Made by a program: the position numbers and the translations under genes
From: Ilyonectria destructans
Lineage: Eukaryota; Ascomycota; Sordariomycetes; Hypocreales; Nectriaceae
Direction of reading: 5' to 3'
Assembly (NCBI GenBank): GCA_020740775.1
Contig: JAHEWK010000001.1
Span: 3,658,001-3,722,000 of the forward strand
Length of the DNA: 64,000 bases
In this document: positions 11,149 through 21,874 of the stretch, piece by piece
Position numbering within the stretch: position 1 is the stretch's first letter
How the letters are laid out: the number at the start of each line of letters is the position of its first letter
Notes under the pieces: generated by a model
What the model was told of the DNA's origin: nothing
Databases searched by the model: none
Seen by the model: only the letters and a program-made list of their open reading frames with translations

Positions 11149-12897
11149 ATGCGTCGCCTCATTACCCGTGGCGTCGGCGCCGGAAGCCGCACGTCGGCTT
11201 CCATCCCGGTGCTCTCCTCCCGCGCTCCCATCTTCACCTCTTCCTCCATCGCCACCCGCCAGATTCATGCCACCGCCCTGAGGTCGTCGGCGGCGCTGGC
11301 CTCCACGGCCACCAGCTACCCGACCACCCACGAGAAGATCGCGGCCGTCGAGGACACGCCGTACTTCATCAACAACAAGTTCGTCAACTCCACCACGGAC
11401 AAGTTCATCGACCTGCACGACCCGGCCACCAACAACCTCGTCACCCGCGTGCCCCAGATGACCGATGCCGAGATGAAGGCCGCTGTGGCTAGCGCTGAGA
11501 AGGCTTACCAGTCGTGGCGCAACACCACCGTCCTGTCTCGCCAGCAGATCATGTTCCGCTTCGTCCAGCTCATCCGCGAGAACTGGGACCGCCTGGCTGC
11601 CAGTATCACCCTCGAGCAGGGCAAGACCTTTGCCGATGCCCGCGGTGATGTCCTACGCGGTCTGCAGGTCGCCGAGGCCGCTGTTGGCGCTCCCGAGCTG
11701 CTCAAGGGCGAGGTCCTCGAGGTGTCCAAGGACATGGAGACCCGCACCTACCGCGAGCCATTGGGTGTTGTTGCTGCCATCTGCCCCTTCAGTAAGTATC
11801 CCTGACGTCGAGGTAGAGGAGTACGAGCTAACCAAGTTGTAGACTTCCCCGCCATGATTCCTCTGTGGTGCATCCCCATTGCCACCATAACCGGCAACAC
11901 CCTGATCCTTAAGCCTTCCGAGCGTGACCCTGGTGCCGCCATGATCCTCGCCGAGCTGGTCCAGAAGGCCGGCTTCCCCGACGGCGTGGTCAACATTATC
12001 CACGGCGCCCACAAAGCCGTTGACTTCATCCTCGACGAGCCTGCCATCAAGGCCATTAGCTTCGTTGGTGGCAACAAGGCTGGCGAGTACATCTTCAGCC
12101 GCGGTTCTGCCAACGGCAAGCGAGTCCAGGCCAACCTGGGCGCCAAGAACCACGCTGCCGTCCTCCCCGATGCCAACAAGAACCACTTCATCAACAGCGT
12201 CGTCGGCGCTGCCTTTGGTGCTGCCGGCCAGCGCTGCATGGCCCTGAGCACCCTCGTCATGGTTGGCGAGACTAAGGAGTGGCTCTCCGAGGTTGCGGAG
12301 CGAGCCAAGGCACTCAATGTTGATGGCGGTTTCGAGGAGGGTGCTGATCTCGGCCCCGTCATCTCACCCCAGAGCAAGGAGCGCATCGAGAAGCTCATCG
12401 CCACTGCTGAGAAGGAGGGCGCGACCATTCTCCTCGACGGCCGTGGCTTCACCCCCAGCAAGTACCCCAACGGTAACTGGGTTGGCCCTACCATCATCTC
12501 CAACGTCACTACCGACATGACTTGCTACAAGGAGGAGGTCTTTGGCCCCGTCCTCGTCTGCCTCAATGCTGAGACTCTCGACGACGCCGTTGACCTCATC
12601 AACAAGAACGAGTACGGTAACGGAACCGCAATCTTCACCAAGTCTGGCGCCACGGCCGAGACGTTCCGCAAGAACATCGAGGCCGGCCAGGTTGGTATCA
12701 ACGTCCCCATCCCCGTGCCACTGCCCATGTTCTCCTTCACCGGCAACAAGAAGAGTGTCGCTGGTGGCGGCGCCAGCACCTTCTACGGCAAGCCCGGTAT
12801 CAACTTCTACACACAGCTGAAGACGGTGACGGCCCACTGGCAGAGCGCCGACGCCGTGGCCAAGAAGGCCTCTGTGGCCATGCCCACGATGCAATAA
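11149..12897 (+). CDS. Mitochondrial methylmalonate-semialdehyde dehydrogenase (CoA-acylating)
   Basis: Two exons (11149-11791 and 11843-12897, 51-nt intron) give 565 residues. The ALDH6-type enzyme oxidises methylmalonate or malonate semialdehyde to propionyl- or acetyl-CoA in valine and related catabolism. The first ~60 residues are rich in Arg, Ser and Ala without acids, a mitochondrial presequence. Family motifs include [41 protein letters not shown] and [10 protein letters not shown] with the catalytic Cys346. Where ordinary aldehyde dehydrogenases have a general-base Glu, this one reads GAKNH with Asn, as is known for the CoA-dependent ALDH6 group. The C-terminal [17 protein letters not shown] motif also fits. 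Confidence 0.95.
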
Positions 12898-13505
12898 GGA
12901 ATCGCGCTGCAATCTGTTTTAGACGCATGGCAACAGGAGGGAAAACAGGCTCGTCCTTTGTAGGACATGGGACAAAATGAATATATATGGACTGGGTTGA
13001 GCTATTCACTGGTCGTTTAATTGCTAGCTTGAATGTAGCTGCACAATATCATATGCCTATTGTTGGCCTGTTGGCCCTTGAGTGGGCCCAATGCCAAGTA
13101 TTTGCCATTGATTCTGTTGCCTCATTGCCTCATTGCCTCATTGTCACTCAATTCTTTTTGTCTGTTTGTGTACGCGCCAATCTCCCCAACATTATAAAAT
13201 GTTACGAATGGAGTCCTTGCTGATCTGTGCAGTGGCTTTGCTCCTTAATTTTGCAGAGCGTGGTAGCGCCCTGCGTGAACTAGTTGAAGAGGGCGTTCTG
13301 TTAGTGTGTGTGACACCGGTGTAACCAACCAACGCCTGACGCCTCACTTACAAGGAGTCAGCGCTTGCTCCGAGCCCTCTCCCCTTCAGTTGGCGCTCAC
13401 CACCGGGGCTCTCTCTATATAATAATCCCTCCCTCACGTCACGAGCCGCCGGAGGGATGCTGCAATGGCTCCGGTTGGATCATTTGCCAAGCGGATGTCG
13501 TCAGC
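12898..13505. other. Intergenic region before the F-box gene
   Basis: No gene is supported. It contains a short tandem repeat (TTGCCTCA three times, 13116-13141) and a TATATAAT box at 13416-13423. The frame of the F-box gene is open back to 13365, but family-like sequence starts only after the ATG at 13506. Confidence 0.6.
13416..13423 (+). promoter_or_regulatory. TATA-like box upstream of the F-box gene
   Basis: TATATAAT lies 83 bp upstream of the chosen start at 13506. If used, it argues against a start at the farther 13365 codon, which lies upstream of the box. Confidence 0.35.
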
Positions 13506-15365
13506 ATGGACTATATCCTGCGACTGCGGTCCCGATTCAGGTTGCGCTCTCGCACGTCATCGCAACCAACTTCAACCTCGGCATCGGGCGACAATCGAGA
13601 CGCAATTATGAACTTGACTGATCTGCCATTCACCATCTTCCTCGACATCGTCCTCCTCCTGCCCCCCGTCGATACCCTCCGCTGCCGGCAAGTCTCGTCA
13701 ACATGGCGCAGCGCCCTCACCCGCCAGGATCTCGCCATCAGTCTCATTCTCGGGCACTTCCCCCGCGCCCGGGAGGCCCGGATACTACGGCGCTGGCTTG
13801 CGAGCGGGGGACTCAGCCATCGCTATGTGGGGGATCTCGAGGACACGGAGTGGGCTGCTGTGTTTGCGAACCTCGCACGGCGATACTTTCACCTCGGGGC
13901 TGCGCAGCCGTGGAAGACGAGCAAGGTGCAGATGTTCAATGGTGGCAATGCGCTCTGGGGCGTCACGCCGTGGAATCGCTTCCTCAAACTACACGATAGG
14001 GCAGCTGACTTTCAGTCTTGGGATCCGGTGTGGACGTTTGAGCCCGATGACGGACTGCTCGTCTACCCTGCTGCCTCGTCCACACCGTTGCAGAGATACC
14101 GGGTCCGAGATCTAGAGACTGGGAGCGAGTTTATCGTGCCATTCGACACTGCGGGCAAGGTCATCCGGCGGGTCCGGCTCCATGATAAGGTCCTCCTGTT
14201 TGAGTGGTGCGAGGAACATGGGTTAGATCTCTCACACCCTGTCAAAACCCTCGACACCGCTATTCGTCACTATGCAACAGCCTACGACGTCGTGCGGCAC
14301 GGCCCGGCTGCCTTCCTCCCGCGCCGGGACGCCGCCGAGCCCGGGCGCGAGTGGTCCTTTGTCCGGCGCGCGGAGTGGAAGATCCACCACCTCGGCATGC
14401 TTCCCACCCACCAGGACCGCTTCTTTTCCGCACACAACCGCACGCACTACGCCGTGTACGTCTGGCAGCCAGCGCGCTCGCCGTGGGGCGACGACGACCC
14501 GCTCGAGCGGCTGATTGTGTGGGAGCTCGGCCCCGCCCGACCCGCAGGTGGGTCTCCGGGCCCGGAGACGGTCGGCGCTGGTGCCGGGCCGCGCGTGGTC
14601 CTCCAGCTGGCAAATGCCGACCTGCGCGCGTGGGGAGTCGGGCAGCGGGATACACCGTCGCTTCGGGAACTGGCTCTCGACGCGACGACTTGGGACGAGG
14701 CAGCGCAGACTGCGTGCGGACATGTATATCTCGTCGAGGAGACGCACCGGTGGGCTGCAGGGCCTCACAGCTCGCTCACACCGCCGCCTCTACACCGAGT
14801 GCGCAGCACGGGAATCCCCCTTGGAGGCCACGGCCCGCGATGGCTCGACAGGTGTGACGCCGACGGCAGCAACAACACCAGGAACCCGCGGGCCGGGTGT
14901 CGTCACAGCGCGACCTCCGGGACCTCCGACATTCGAGAAACCTGGCCGGGCCGCGCGCCCTGCTGGCGCCACGACGACTTCCCGTTTGTCACCGTGTCCG
15001 GGGTCCATGACGCCGCCGCAGGGGTTCACATCAGAGCCCGGCAGTGCTTCCAGCTGCGATCTCTCGCCGTACACCTGCCCCCGAGCCTCCGCAACCCGCC
15101 GACCGCTGCTGTCGATAACGGCGAGAGAAGGACCGGGTGGGAGGTCACCAGGGCCGCGTTCCTAGCCATGTTCGAGTGGAGCGACATGGAGCTGGAGGAC
15201 CTCGAGGCAATGCACAAGCGCATTGACGGGCCGGCGAGGGAGAGCGAGGTGAAGTTCCCGGGCGGTCTGTGGGACGAGTTGCTGGGGAAGGGCTTCATGA
15301 GTGGCAGTGAGCGGTGGGTGGTGGGCGAAGACGCCAAGGGAGACATTACAATCGTCATGTTTTAA
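13506..15365 (+). CDS. F-box protein, putative SCF substrate receptor
   Basis: A single exon of 619 residues from the ATG at 13506. Residues about 38-80 form an F-box (LTDLPFTIFLDIVLLLPPVD, TLRCRQVSSTWRSAL), which would bind Skp1 in an SCF ubiquitin ligase. The following ~500 residues hold no repeat class I recognise (no LRR, WD40 or Kelch pattern). They contain the conserved-looking stretches PGRAPCWRHDDFPFVTVSG and VHIRARQCFQLRSLAVHL, which resemble a lineage-expanded Pezizomycotina F-box family. The gene is very GC-rich, so long open frames also occur in other frames over 14200-15165. The frame chosen carries both the F-box and the C-terminal conserved block. Its target is unknown. Confidence 0.78.
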   Translation: MDYILRLRSRFRLRSRTSSQPTSTSASGDNRDAIMNLTDLPFTIFLDIVLLLPPVDTLRCRQVSSTWRSALTRQDLAISLILGHFPRAREARILRRWLASGGLSHRYVGDLEDTEWAAVFANLARRYFHLGAAQPWKTSKVQMFNGGNALWGVTPWNRFLKLHDRAADFQSWDPVWTFEPDDGLLVYPAASSTPLQRYRVRDLETGSEFIVPFDTAGKVIRRVRLHDKVLLFEWCEEHGLDLSHPVKTLDTAIRHYATAYDVVRHGPAAFLPRRDAAEPGREWSFVRRAEWKIHHLGMLPTHQDRFFSAHNRTHYAVYVWQPARSPWGDDDPLERLIVWELGPARPAGGSPGPETVGAGAGPRVVLQLANADLRAWGVGQRDTPSLRELALDATTWDEAAQTACGHVYLVEETHRWAAGPHSSLTPPPLHRVRSTGIPLGGHGPRWLDRCDADGSNNTRNPRAGCRHSATSGTSDIRETWPGRAPCWRHDDFPFVTVSGVHDAAAGVHIRARQCFQLRSLAVHLPPSLRNPPTAAVDNGERRTGWEVTRAAFLAMFEWSDMELEDLEAMHKRIDGPARESEVKFPGGLWDELLGKGFMSGSERWVVGEDAKGDITIVMF

Positions 15366-15885
15366 GGGGAGGTTGACGGGAGAGGCATCTCTAAGTATGT
15401 TTTAGACTTGATAGATATGTACATAATGAGCGGCGGTAGCGCAAGGGAATGAGAGGGCATCACAAATAAAATGGATTTGATGATAGGAATCGCTGCTTAA
15501 GCTATCCCACATGACATCGGATGGGCAGTCCATCCCGTGTTGAGACGGCGATATTACCGTCCGTTCCCCGTTCTATCCGCCATTTCTTACTTCTTCCTCT
15601 TTGTTCTTCCTCTTTGTTCTTCCTCTGATTCTTCTTCTTATCCCTTGTCTCTGTCTTTCCCATTGCTCTGCTGGGCCCGTTGCCCCCGTCTTTATTCACC
15701 AAGACCAGCCCAGGCTGAGGTGGGCAAAGAATTTCGGTATATCAAAACTCCGTGCTCCCGGATATACAAACTCGGCGATGTCGCCATTAAGGGTCCCTCC
15801 CCTACGACGCCATAGCTAATCCTTTAAACGGAGTAAGTGCGTGGGCACGGGCTGGTCGTCTTCAAGCTCATTATTGTCCGCGGGC
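15366..15885. other. Gap between the convergent F-box and monooxygenase genes
   Basis: Shared 3' flanking region. It holds a CT-rich stretch with a 13-bp unit (TTCTTCCTCTTTG) repeated nearly three times at 15591-15630. No gene is supported. Confidence 0.55.
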
Positions 15886-18053
15886 CTACTCTGTCGGGAG
15901 TTGCATGAATCCGTCATAATACTCATCAAGCCATCGAGCTGCCTCGACACCGGAGTCATCGACGCTTGAGTCCCATCTTCCGATGGAACCAACGTAGCCG
16001 TCTGGGCGAACGTTGACGATGGCGACTTCACCAGGTCCAAGGCTGCCGAGCCACTTGTTGGTACACAACGACCCGCGAGTGTCTTGATCCGGAATGTCGT
16101 CAAGGTAAAACGTCCAGCGACTATCTTGCAGGATCATGGGGAGATCCGAAAGCTCAATCTCCGTCTTGGGCATGGTAGCTGAGTGGTAGTTAGTATACAA
16201 ATGTCCTGCCAAGTACGAAATTACGGCAGGGGACTTACTAATGAGAGCAAAGGTGAACAGGTGGCTGACGGCAGTGTATCTCTCCGGGCGGAGATAGACG
16301 TCTTCGGGGTCTACTTGCCTGGGCTGGTTTGCATAGGAAGTGCTTGCAGCGGCTGACAGTTGGCTGATGAAGGAGGTGCTGGAAGCGATGGCCTGGCAGA
16401 AGGTCTCCAAGAAGGGGCCAGACTGCTGGACATCCCACATGAGAAGGTAGATGCGGAACTGACCAAGCATGGGAATGTCAAGCTGGATATCAACGGGGTT
16501 TGAGTCGAGGTATCGAGTAACCTTGGCGGGAGGGAGGAGGCAACCAGGCTTGGCGTCGCCCATGACAAACTGAGCAGAGCCTAAAGCAGCACGGTTGATG
16601 GCGTTCTCTGCATATTCTGCGCCGATTCCGGAGATGAAGCGCACATTGGTGCGGAAGTTCTCAGCCAGGGCGATGGCATCACCACCAGCAATCTGGTTGG
16701 CATGCTCGTAGTCAAAGTTGACCAGGTCCAGGGCAATCTTGCGTCGTTCCTCCTCGTAGCTCTCGAGCAGGATAGGCTTGCCCAATCCTCGAATAGACAG
16801 GTTCAGCTTCCACGACAGGTTCCATGAGTCGTGCATTGAGGTGTTCATGCCCTGAGCCGACTTTGGAGAGTGGGTGTGACTGGCGTCTCCAGCAAGGAAC
16901 GCCCGGAGGTGGCCGTCGGCGAAACGGCTGGCGACTCTCTGGCCAACCTGGTATCTGCCGAACCACTCAATGTACTTCCAGTCCAGCTCGAAGGGGGCCA
17001 TGATCTGCTTGGCCCGCCTCATGATGAATTCCTGACCAAGCTCACGGCGATCGGTCTTGGCGCCGGCCTTGAGCTCGATGTAGAAACGGGTCATGTTTCT
17101 CTCTCGGGGAATGATCAGGATCGAACCGTGCTCCTGAGAGAAGACGAGGGTCTTGGACCAGATATCAGGGAAGTTGGTAATCAGCTCGCCGTCAAGAACA
17201 CCCCAAATAGCGGCCTGCGACATGCCAATGGCCTTAGCATCTGGGATGCTCTTGCGAACCTTTGAGTGCGCACCGTCACCTGTCATGATTGTTAGCCACG
17301 CGGACTCTAGATGCGCGGGGCAGTAGGTAAGGGCAGTGGGTATTACTCACATCCAACGAGGTATTGCGCGAGGACTGATCGCTTATCCTGAGTGACATTG
17401 GTGCGGCAGTTGACCTGGAGAGGGCCTTGTTTGCTGTCGGGGACGCTGTACGACTCAAAGGCCATGTTTCTGCGGACCTCCTTGCCGCGCTTCTTCATAT
17501 CCTCGATGAAGAGGCCTTCGACCATGCCCTGGTGGACCAGGAGCAGGTAGGGGTCGAGGACATCGATAATAGGTGGGTAGTGAACTTCGCGGCCAAGTCT
17601 ATGGAGTGATTCGTCGGCTGTGCTGCGCCAAAAGGCAATGTCGAAGACTCGTACACCTCGCCTTAATAGCGGCTCAGCTAGTCGCATCTGTCTAAATGTC
17701 TCGATCGTCTTGGGTTGCAGACCGTCGGCTCTGTACACACATAAGGTCAATTGGGGTTGTTCATGGGACCAGCGCAGTGGGGTGAGGGAAGCAGGACGAC
17801 TTTACCTTCCCGCGCTGGTTTGGTCTGCCCGGTCATCCAGGACCTCGACATTGATTCCGTATCTGGTCAGGTTGGCGGCCAGCATCAGGCCGGCGGGACC
17901 AGCGCCGACAACGCAGACCTGGCATTCTAGAGGTGGTTCTGGCTGGTTTCGAAGAAGGGCGAGGGGGTCGAAGGTATCGGGCCAGCCCTCTCGGCGGTCG
18001 CGGTTGTTGGAGTCGTCCATTGGTTCGTCGGATTTAACGATGCCTGGCACCAT
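15886..18053 (-). CDS. FAD-dependent phenol 2-monooxygenase-type hydroxylase
   Basis: Four exons (18053-17806, 17730-17351, 17279-16239, 16178-15886) encode 653 residues. It belongs to the class A flavoprotein hydroxylases that use NAD(P)H and O2 to ortho-hydroxylate phenols. The dinucleotide-binding motif is [20 protein letters not shown]. The DG motif is [10 protein letters not shown], and the second FAD motif is [19 protein letters not shown]. The C-terminal part has the thioredoxin-like region of phenol hydroxylases. Intron 3 (16238-16179, 60 nt) has no stop and keeps frame, so unspliced reading also stays open. GTAAGT, TACTAAC and CAG signals argue that it is removed. The start at 18053 is the first in-frame ATG; MDD 11 codons later is an alternative. 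The natural substrate is unknown. Confidence 0.9.
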
Positions 18054-18278
18054 GACGGGTTTCGAGGTAGCGGGGGATTCGCAGGACCATGGACGACCTC
18101 AGAATCCGGGGAGGTGGGATAGAGGGTCGTCCTGGGAGTGACGAGCAGTGGTGGGACGAGGGGGGCGATCGGAAATATGGAGGGGGGCGAGGGGCGAAGG
18201 TGAGGGCGAGGATGACGAGAGACTGCGTATGGCTTGCTTGCGTAAGGCGTGGAGAGTGTCGCAAAAAAAGGCGACAAG

Positions 18279-18350
18279 AGGTGAAGCGAGGTGAGGCGAG
18301 GTGGTGAGGCGAGGTGGTGAGGCGAGGTGAAGTGAGGTGAGGTGAGGTGA
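18279..18350. repeat. GAGGTG/GAGGCGAGGTG minisatellite
   Basis: A 72-bp array made of variants of GGTGAGGCGA and GGTGA lies about 230 bp upstream of the monooxygenase start. Units are imperfect in length, which suggests slippage. Confidence 0.8.
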
Positions 18351-19660
18351 TTGCGCCCAAGATGGTCCGTCCACGCGGTCAAGAAGTGCCGTAGCGTATC
18401 AGTGGGCGATTTGTCCAAGCTCCCGCAGCAGCAGTGGCGTAGGGGTCCGGTCCCGGTTGACGGTATCAGATATCAGCAAGACGACCGCGGTAGGGCCGAG
18501 TTTGCGTAGAGTGTGTTTTTTCTTGATTGTGTCTTTTCTGAATTGGATCGACGGCGAAGACGACGGGCGGGCGGCGCGCTGGCGGTTGAGACAGGGCGGC
18601 TGACAGTGGCAGGGCGGGACACGACGGATCGGGGGAGGAGGCGGCGGACGGGGCGAGCCGCGGGGCTGCGACAAGGCGACGGGGGCCTGCGGGCGGTCGA
18701 GTAACAGGCGGCGGACGGGCGGACGGGCGGACGCAGGCGCGACGACGGGGAGAAGAGGGACCGGAGAAGAAAGAGAGGGAAAGGGAGAGCCAGGCGTGAA
18801 GCTATTCCGACGTCAACGGCAGATATAGCGAACGGGCGGACAAGGACTCCAACGAGCCTGTGAACCAGCGAGCCGGAGGTCGGGGGGGCAAGGAAGCAGC
18901 GACCAGGGCCACGAGGGCTTCGGGCAGGTCACCTCGAAAAAATGGCATGACATGTTGTCGGCCAGCAGGCGGAGGCGGGTCGGGACAGGCGCCGCAGACC
19001 TGATGAGGAGACAAAAATGGGCTGATTTCGCGGGAGATTTTGCTGGCCCTGCCACACCCTGCGTCCGGCTCCGCTGACGGCCTCGCGCCCTGATTGGCTG
19101 GAGTCTGCATCGTGGTCCCTGTCGTTGGGTCGACCCCAGAACGAGACTGAACGAGACGCCCAGGGAGGGTTTAAAAAAAAAAAAGATGACACACACGAAA
19201 AAAAGAGGGAGACGGAGGAGTGAGAAGGAGGAAGAGACGGGGTTGACAAAGGATATCACGGGGAGGAGAGGCTTCCCTGTAACCTATGGAGCAAGCAGTG
19301 TTGGGTTAGCGTTGCGCATATAGAAAGAAACCAACGCCTTTTCCCAATGACACCATCGACAGCTCCTGTGTACCGGGGCGACGCAACAACTTAGGATTGG
19401 GATTGGCGTGGTGCGCTGATGGGAAACTCGCACTCCGGTACGTACCTGTGATGGGCAGTTAAACATCCCTAGCTAAGGACTATGTAGGTTGCTGCCCAGG
19501 GTTGCACCATGGCGGTCCCTTGCTCGCAGAGTTCCTCTTGTCAGAACGGCCAACAAGGACCCTTCCCAGTCATGCCCCTCCATCCTCCATACAGGACCGA
19601 CAGCTAACTGCATATCACGTACTGTACCTTACACGCACATGGTTATAAGCATGGGATGTC

Positions 19661-19688
19661 GAGATGGGATGGATCCGCATCCCATCTC
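19661..19688. repeat. Perfect 11-bp inverted repeat with 6-nt loop
   Basis: The arms GAGATGGGATG and CATCCCATCTC flank GATCCG. The arms match without error, so either strand could form a hairpin. It is not followed by a T-run and no gene ends here, so a terminator role is not supported. Confidence 0.8.
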
Positions 19689-21093
19689 TCAGACCGTTCC
19701 CCGGCCGTTCCCATGGGTTGGTGGGAGACAACAGGAGGGTCCCCAGCATGGACGGTGCGGGCGTGGGGGAACTCGAGCCGCCGTGCGTATCGTCCAATTG
19801 CTGGCCCGTTAGGAATGGGTCTTCAACTCTGGCAGTTGCGCCTAAAGCTATCTGGAAGCTGGGGGATGCCGGCTTTCTCTCAGCCTACGTGTTCGGTGTA
19901 TCGCGTCTCGTTTCGGGGGAGACGACGGCCAAGGCCCAGTATCACAGCACACTGTTCTCACACGTAAACTCCCTGATTACCATGACTATTTTTGTCAACG
20001 TCCAGGTTACGAAGGAGAGCCATGTAAGCAAGCAAGCAAGTAAACCAACCGAAAATGTTCACCTACACACATGCCACATGCCTCTCAGACGCATTGAGTA
20101 ACATAACCCTGCTATCAAACGGCAGAGACTAGGTACGTAGGAACGAACCCCGGCTCAGCGGCTACGGCTCAATCCATTCCCTTTGCTTCCATCCTTCCAC
20201 CTCTGCTTCCACCCCCGGCCCCAGTCGCTCAAAGTACCTAATCAGTTAGTTCCGTCCTGCAGATGCGTGCGTGCGTTGCGTTCCGCCTTCTTTTTTACCC
20301 TAGAGCCATGCGTCGAAAAAGCTGACTTTGACCGACCCTGCCGCCTACGGACTGGAAAATGGACCCCCCCAGTCCCCTTCGCCACATGCAGCGAACGATG
20401 ATCATCTCATGATGGTCCGGCGAGCTGGGTCCCTGCCGAACGCGTGCCTCCCTTGCCGCCTTGCCGCCTGCGTGTTGGTCTACTTGCGCTACTGCGCCTC
20501 TCGTACTCACTTTACCGCTCCATACCTCTACTCCGTACTCCATGTTCTCTCCGGTACCTCTACCGGCCTCCAATAAAACATGTGCCTACCATTCACTTCC
20601 GCAGTAGTGATTACTCAATCCATTCAACGGCCTGGCCATGCAGACGCGGAGATAGGGATAGGGGCGGCTCCGTCTCGGACTGGCGGACTTGAGTTTGATC
20701 CATACCTATCCAGGCCCTCTTCGATTCCTATCCCGTCCACCCACCCTCGCCATCTCGTCCACCTGGAGTCGCTGGTGATTCCCAGCCGCACACTAACTAC
20801 ACACACCTCACACCTCTCACACATTGTCGCAACACCCCAAGACCAAGCGAGTCCAACACCACCCAAAACACGCCCAAACAAGACCGACAGCCCAGATACC
20901 GATGTTGCACCAACGGTTTGTCCCGCACGCCTGGCACTGACTGACTGACACGGGCCCCTCCGCCAACAAACGGTTTCGCATGGGCCACCAACAGAATTCC
21001 CCCATTCGCCTTCACGTTTACCTTCTCTCCACACACAGCGGTCCATGCTCTCCGTCTGTCTCCATTCCCCATCCTCTTCCTTGCAACATCAGC

Positions 21094-21720
21094 CCTCACT
21101 CGCTCACTCGCTCACACACTCACACTCACACTCACACACTCGCCTATCCCTCCCCTTCCAAGGCCCCGCCCCGTGGTCCCCTTGGCTCTACCATCTCCGC
21201 TGCCCCACCTCCCGGGGGACCCAGGCTCCCGTTTCTAAATTCCAAATCCCTAGTAGTCACCGCGCTGCCATCACGGATTTATGGATTCATGGATTCATGG
21301 CGCCTGGGTAACCTGGCAAAACGTAAGTTGTCAAAACTCTGCATTGGGTGTGGTAGCACCATCATCAGATTGCTCCCTGATCGTTTCCTCTGTCGGCTAA
21401 AAAGACTTTCTCTTTCATTTTGTTCCTTCCATCGAGGTACACGTACACCGGCGTCTAGACACACTTGTCGTACGGTCCCTACCTGGAGGTCACGCAACCC
21501 ATCGTCATCCAATCCCAATCCCGATCCGAATCCCAATTCCTCATCCTCTTCCCTCGTCCACTCACCAATACACACGCACGCACCCTGATTGATCCCCTGC
21601 CTGCCTCCATGCCTCCATGCCTCCAACCAGCCAACCAGCCAACCAGCCAACCAGTAGCTATTTGCAAACCACCCAATGGAACATGCCGAGGTACTCTACA
21701 TGCCTACTCTACATGCCTAC
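21094..21720. repeat. Cluster of short tandem repeats
   Basis: Within about 630 bp there are CACT/CACA runs (21095-21143), a GGATTCAT repeat (21275-21300), GCCTCCAT three times followed by CCAACCAG four times (21603-21654), and a 13-bp unit TCTACATGCCTAC twice (from about 21694 to 21720). They share no unit, so this is a local hot spot of slippage rather than one satellite. Confidence 0.75.
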
Positions 21721-21874
21721 ACCTGAATAGTACATCGAGTTTCCTCTCTTCCTCCCTCATCCCTCCCGGTATATGCTCCACACACCGTTCCCACCGCACC
21801 TACGACAGCTCGCTATTTCCAAGCAACAACCGCAGCATCATCCCATAGGTAGCTTATTCACCATTAGTCGGACT

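Larger units (their letters stand above)
18054..21874. other. 3.8 kb repeat-rich intergenic region, no supported gene
   Basis: This gap separates the starts and ends of two minus-strand genes, so its left part is the promoter of the monooxygenase gene. It holds a GAGGTG-type minisatellite (18279-18350), GGACGGGC repeats near 18711-18735, an 11-bp perfect inverted repeat (19661-19688), and a cluster of microsatellites (21094-21720). All reading frames are short or low-complexity. A long leader or non-coding transcript is possible. Confidence 0.55.

Noticed and set aside
14515..15165. 216-codon plus-strand frame overlapping the F-box gene, possibly implying a frameshift
   Set aside because: The original frame continues with conserved blocks (PGRAPCWRHDDFPF and following) to the stop, so no shift is needed.
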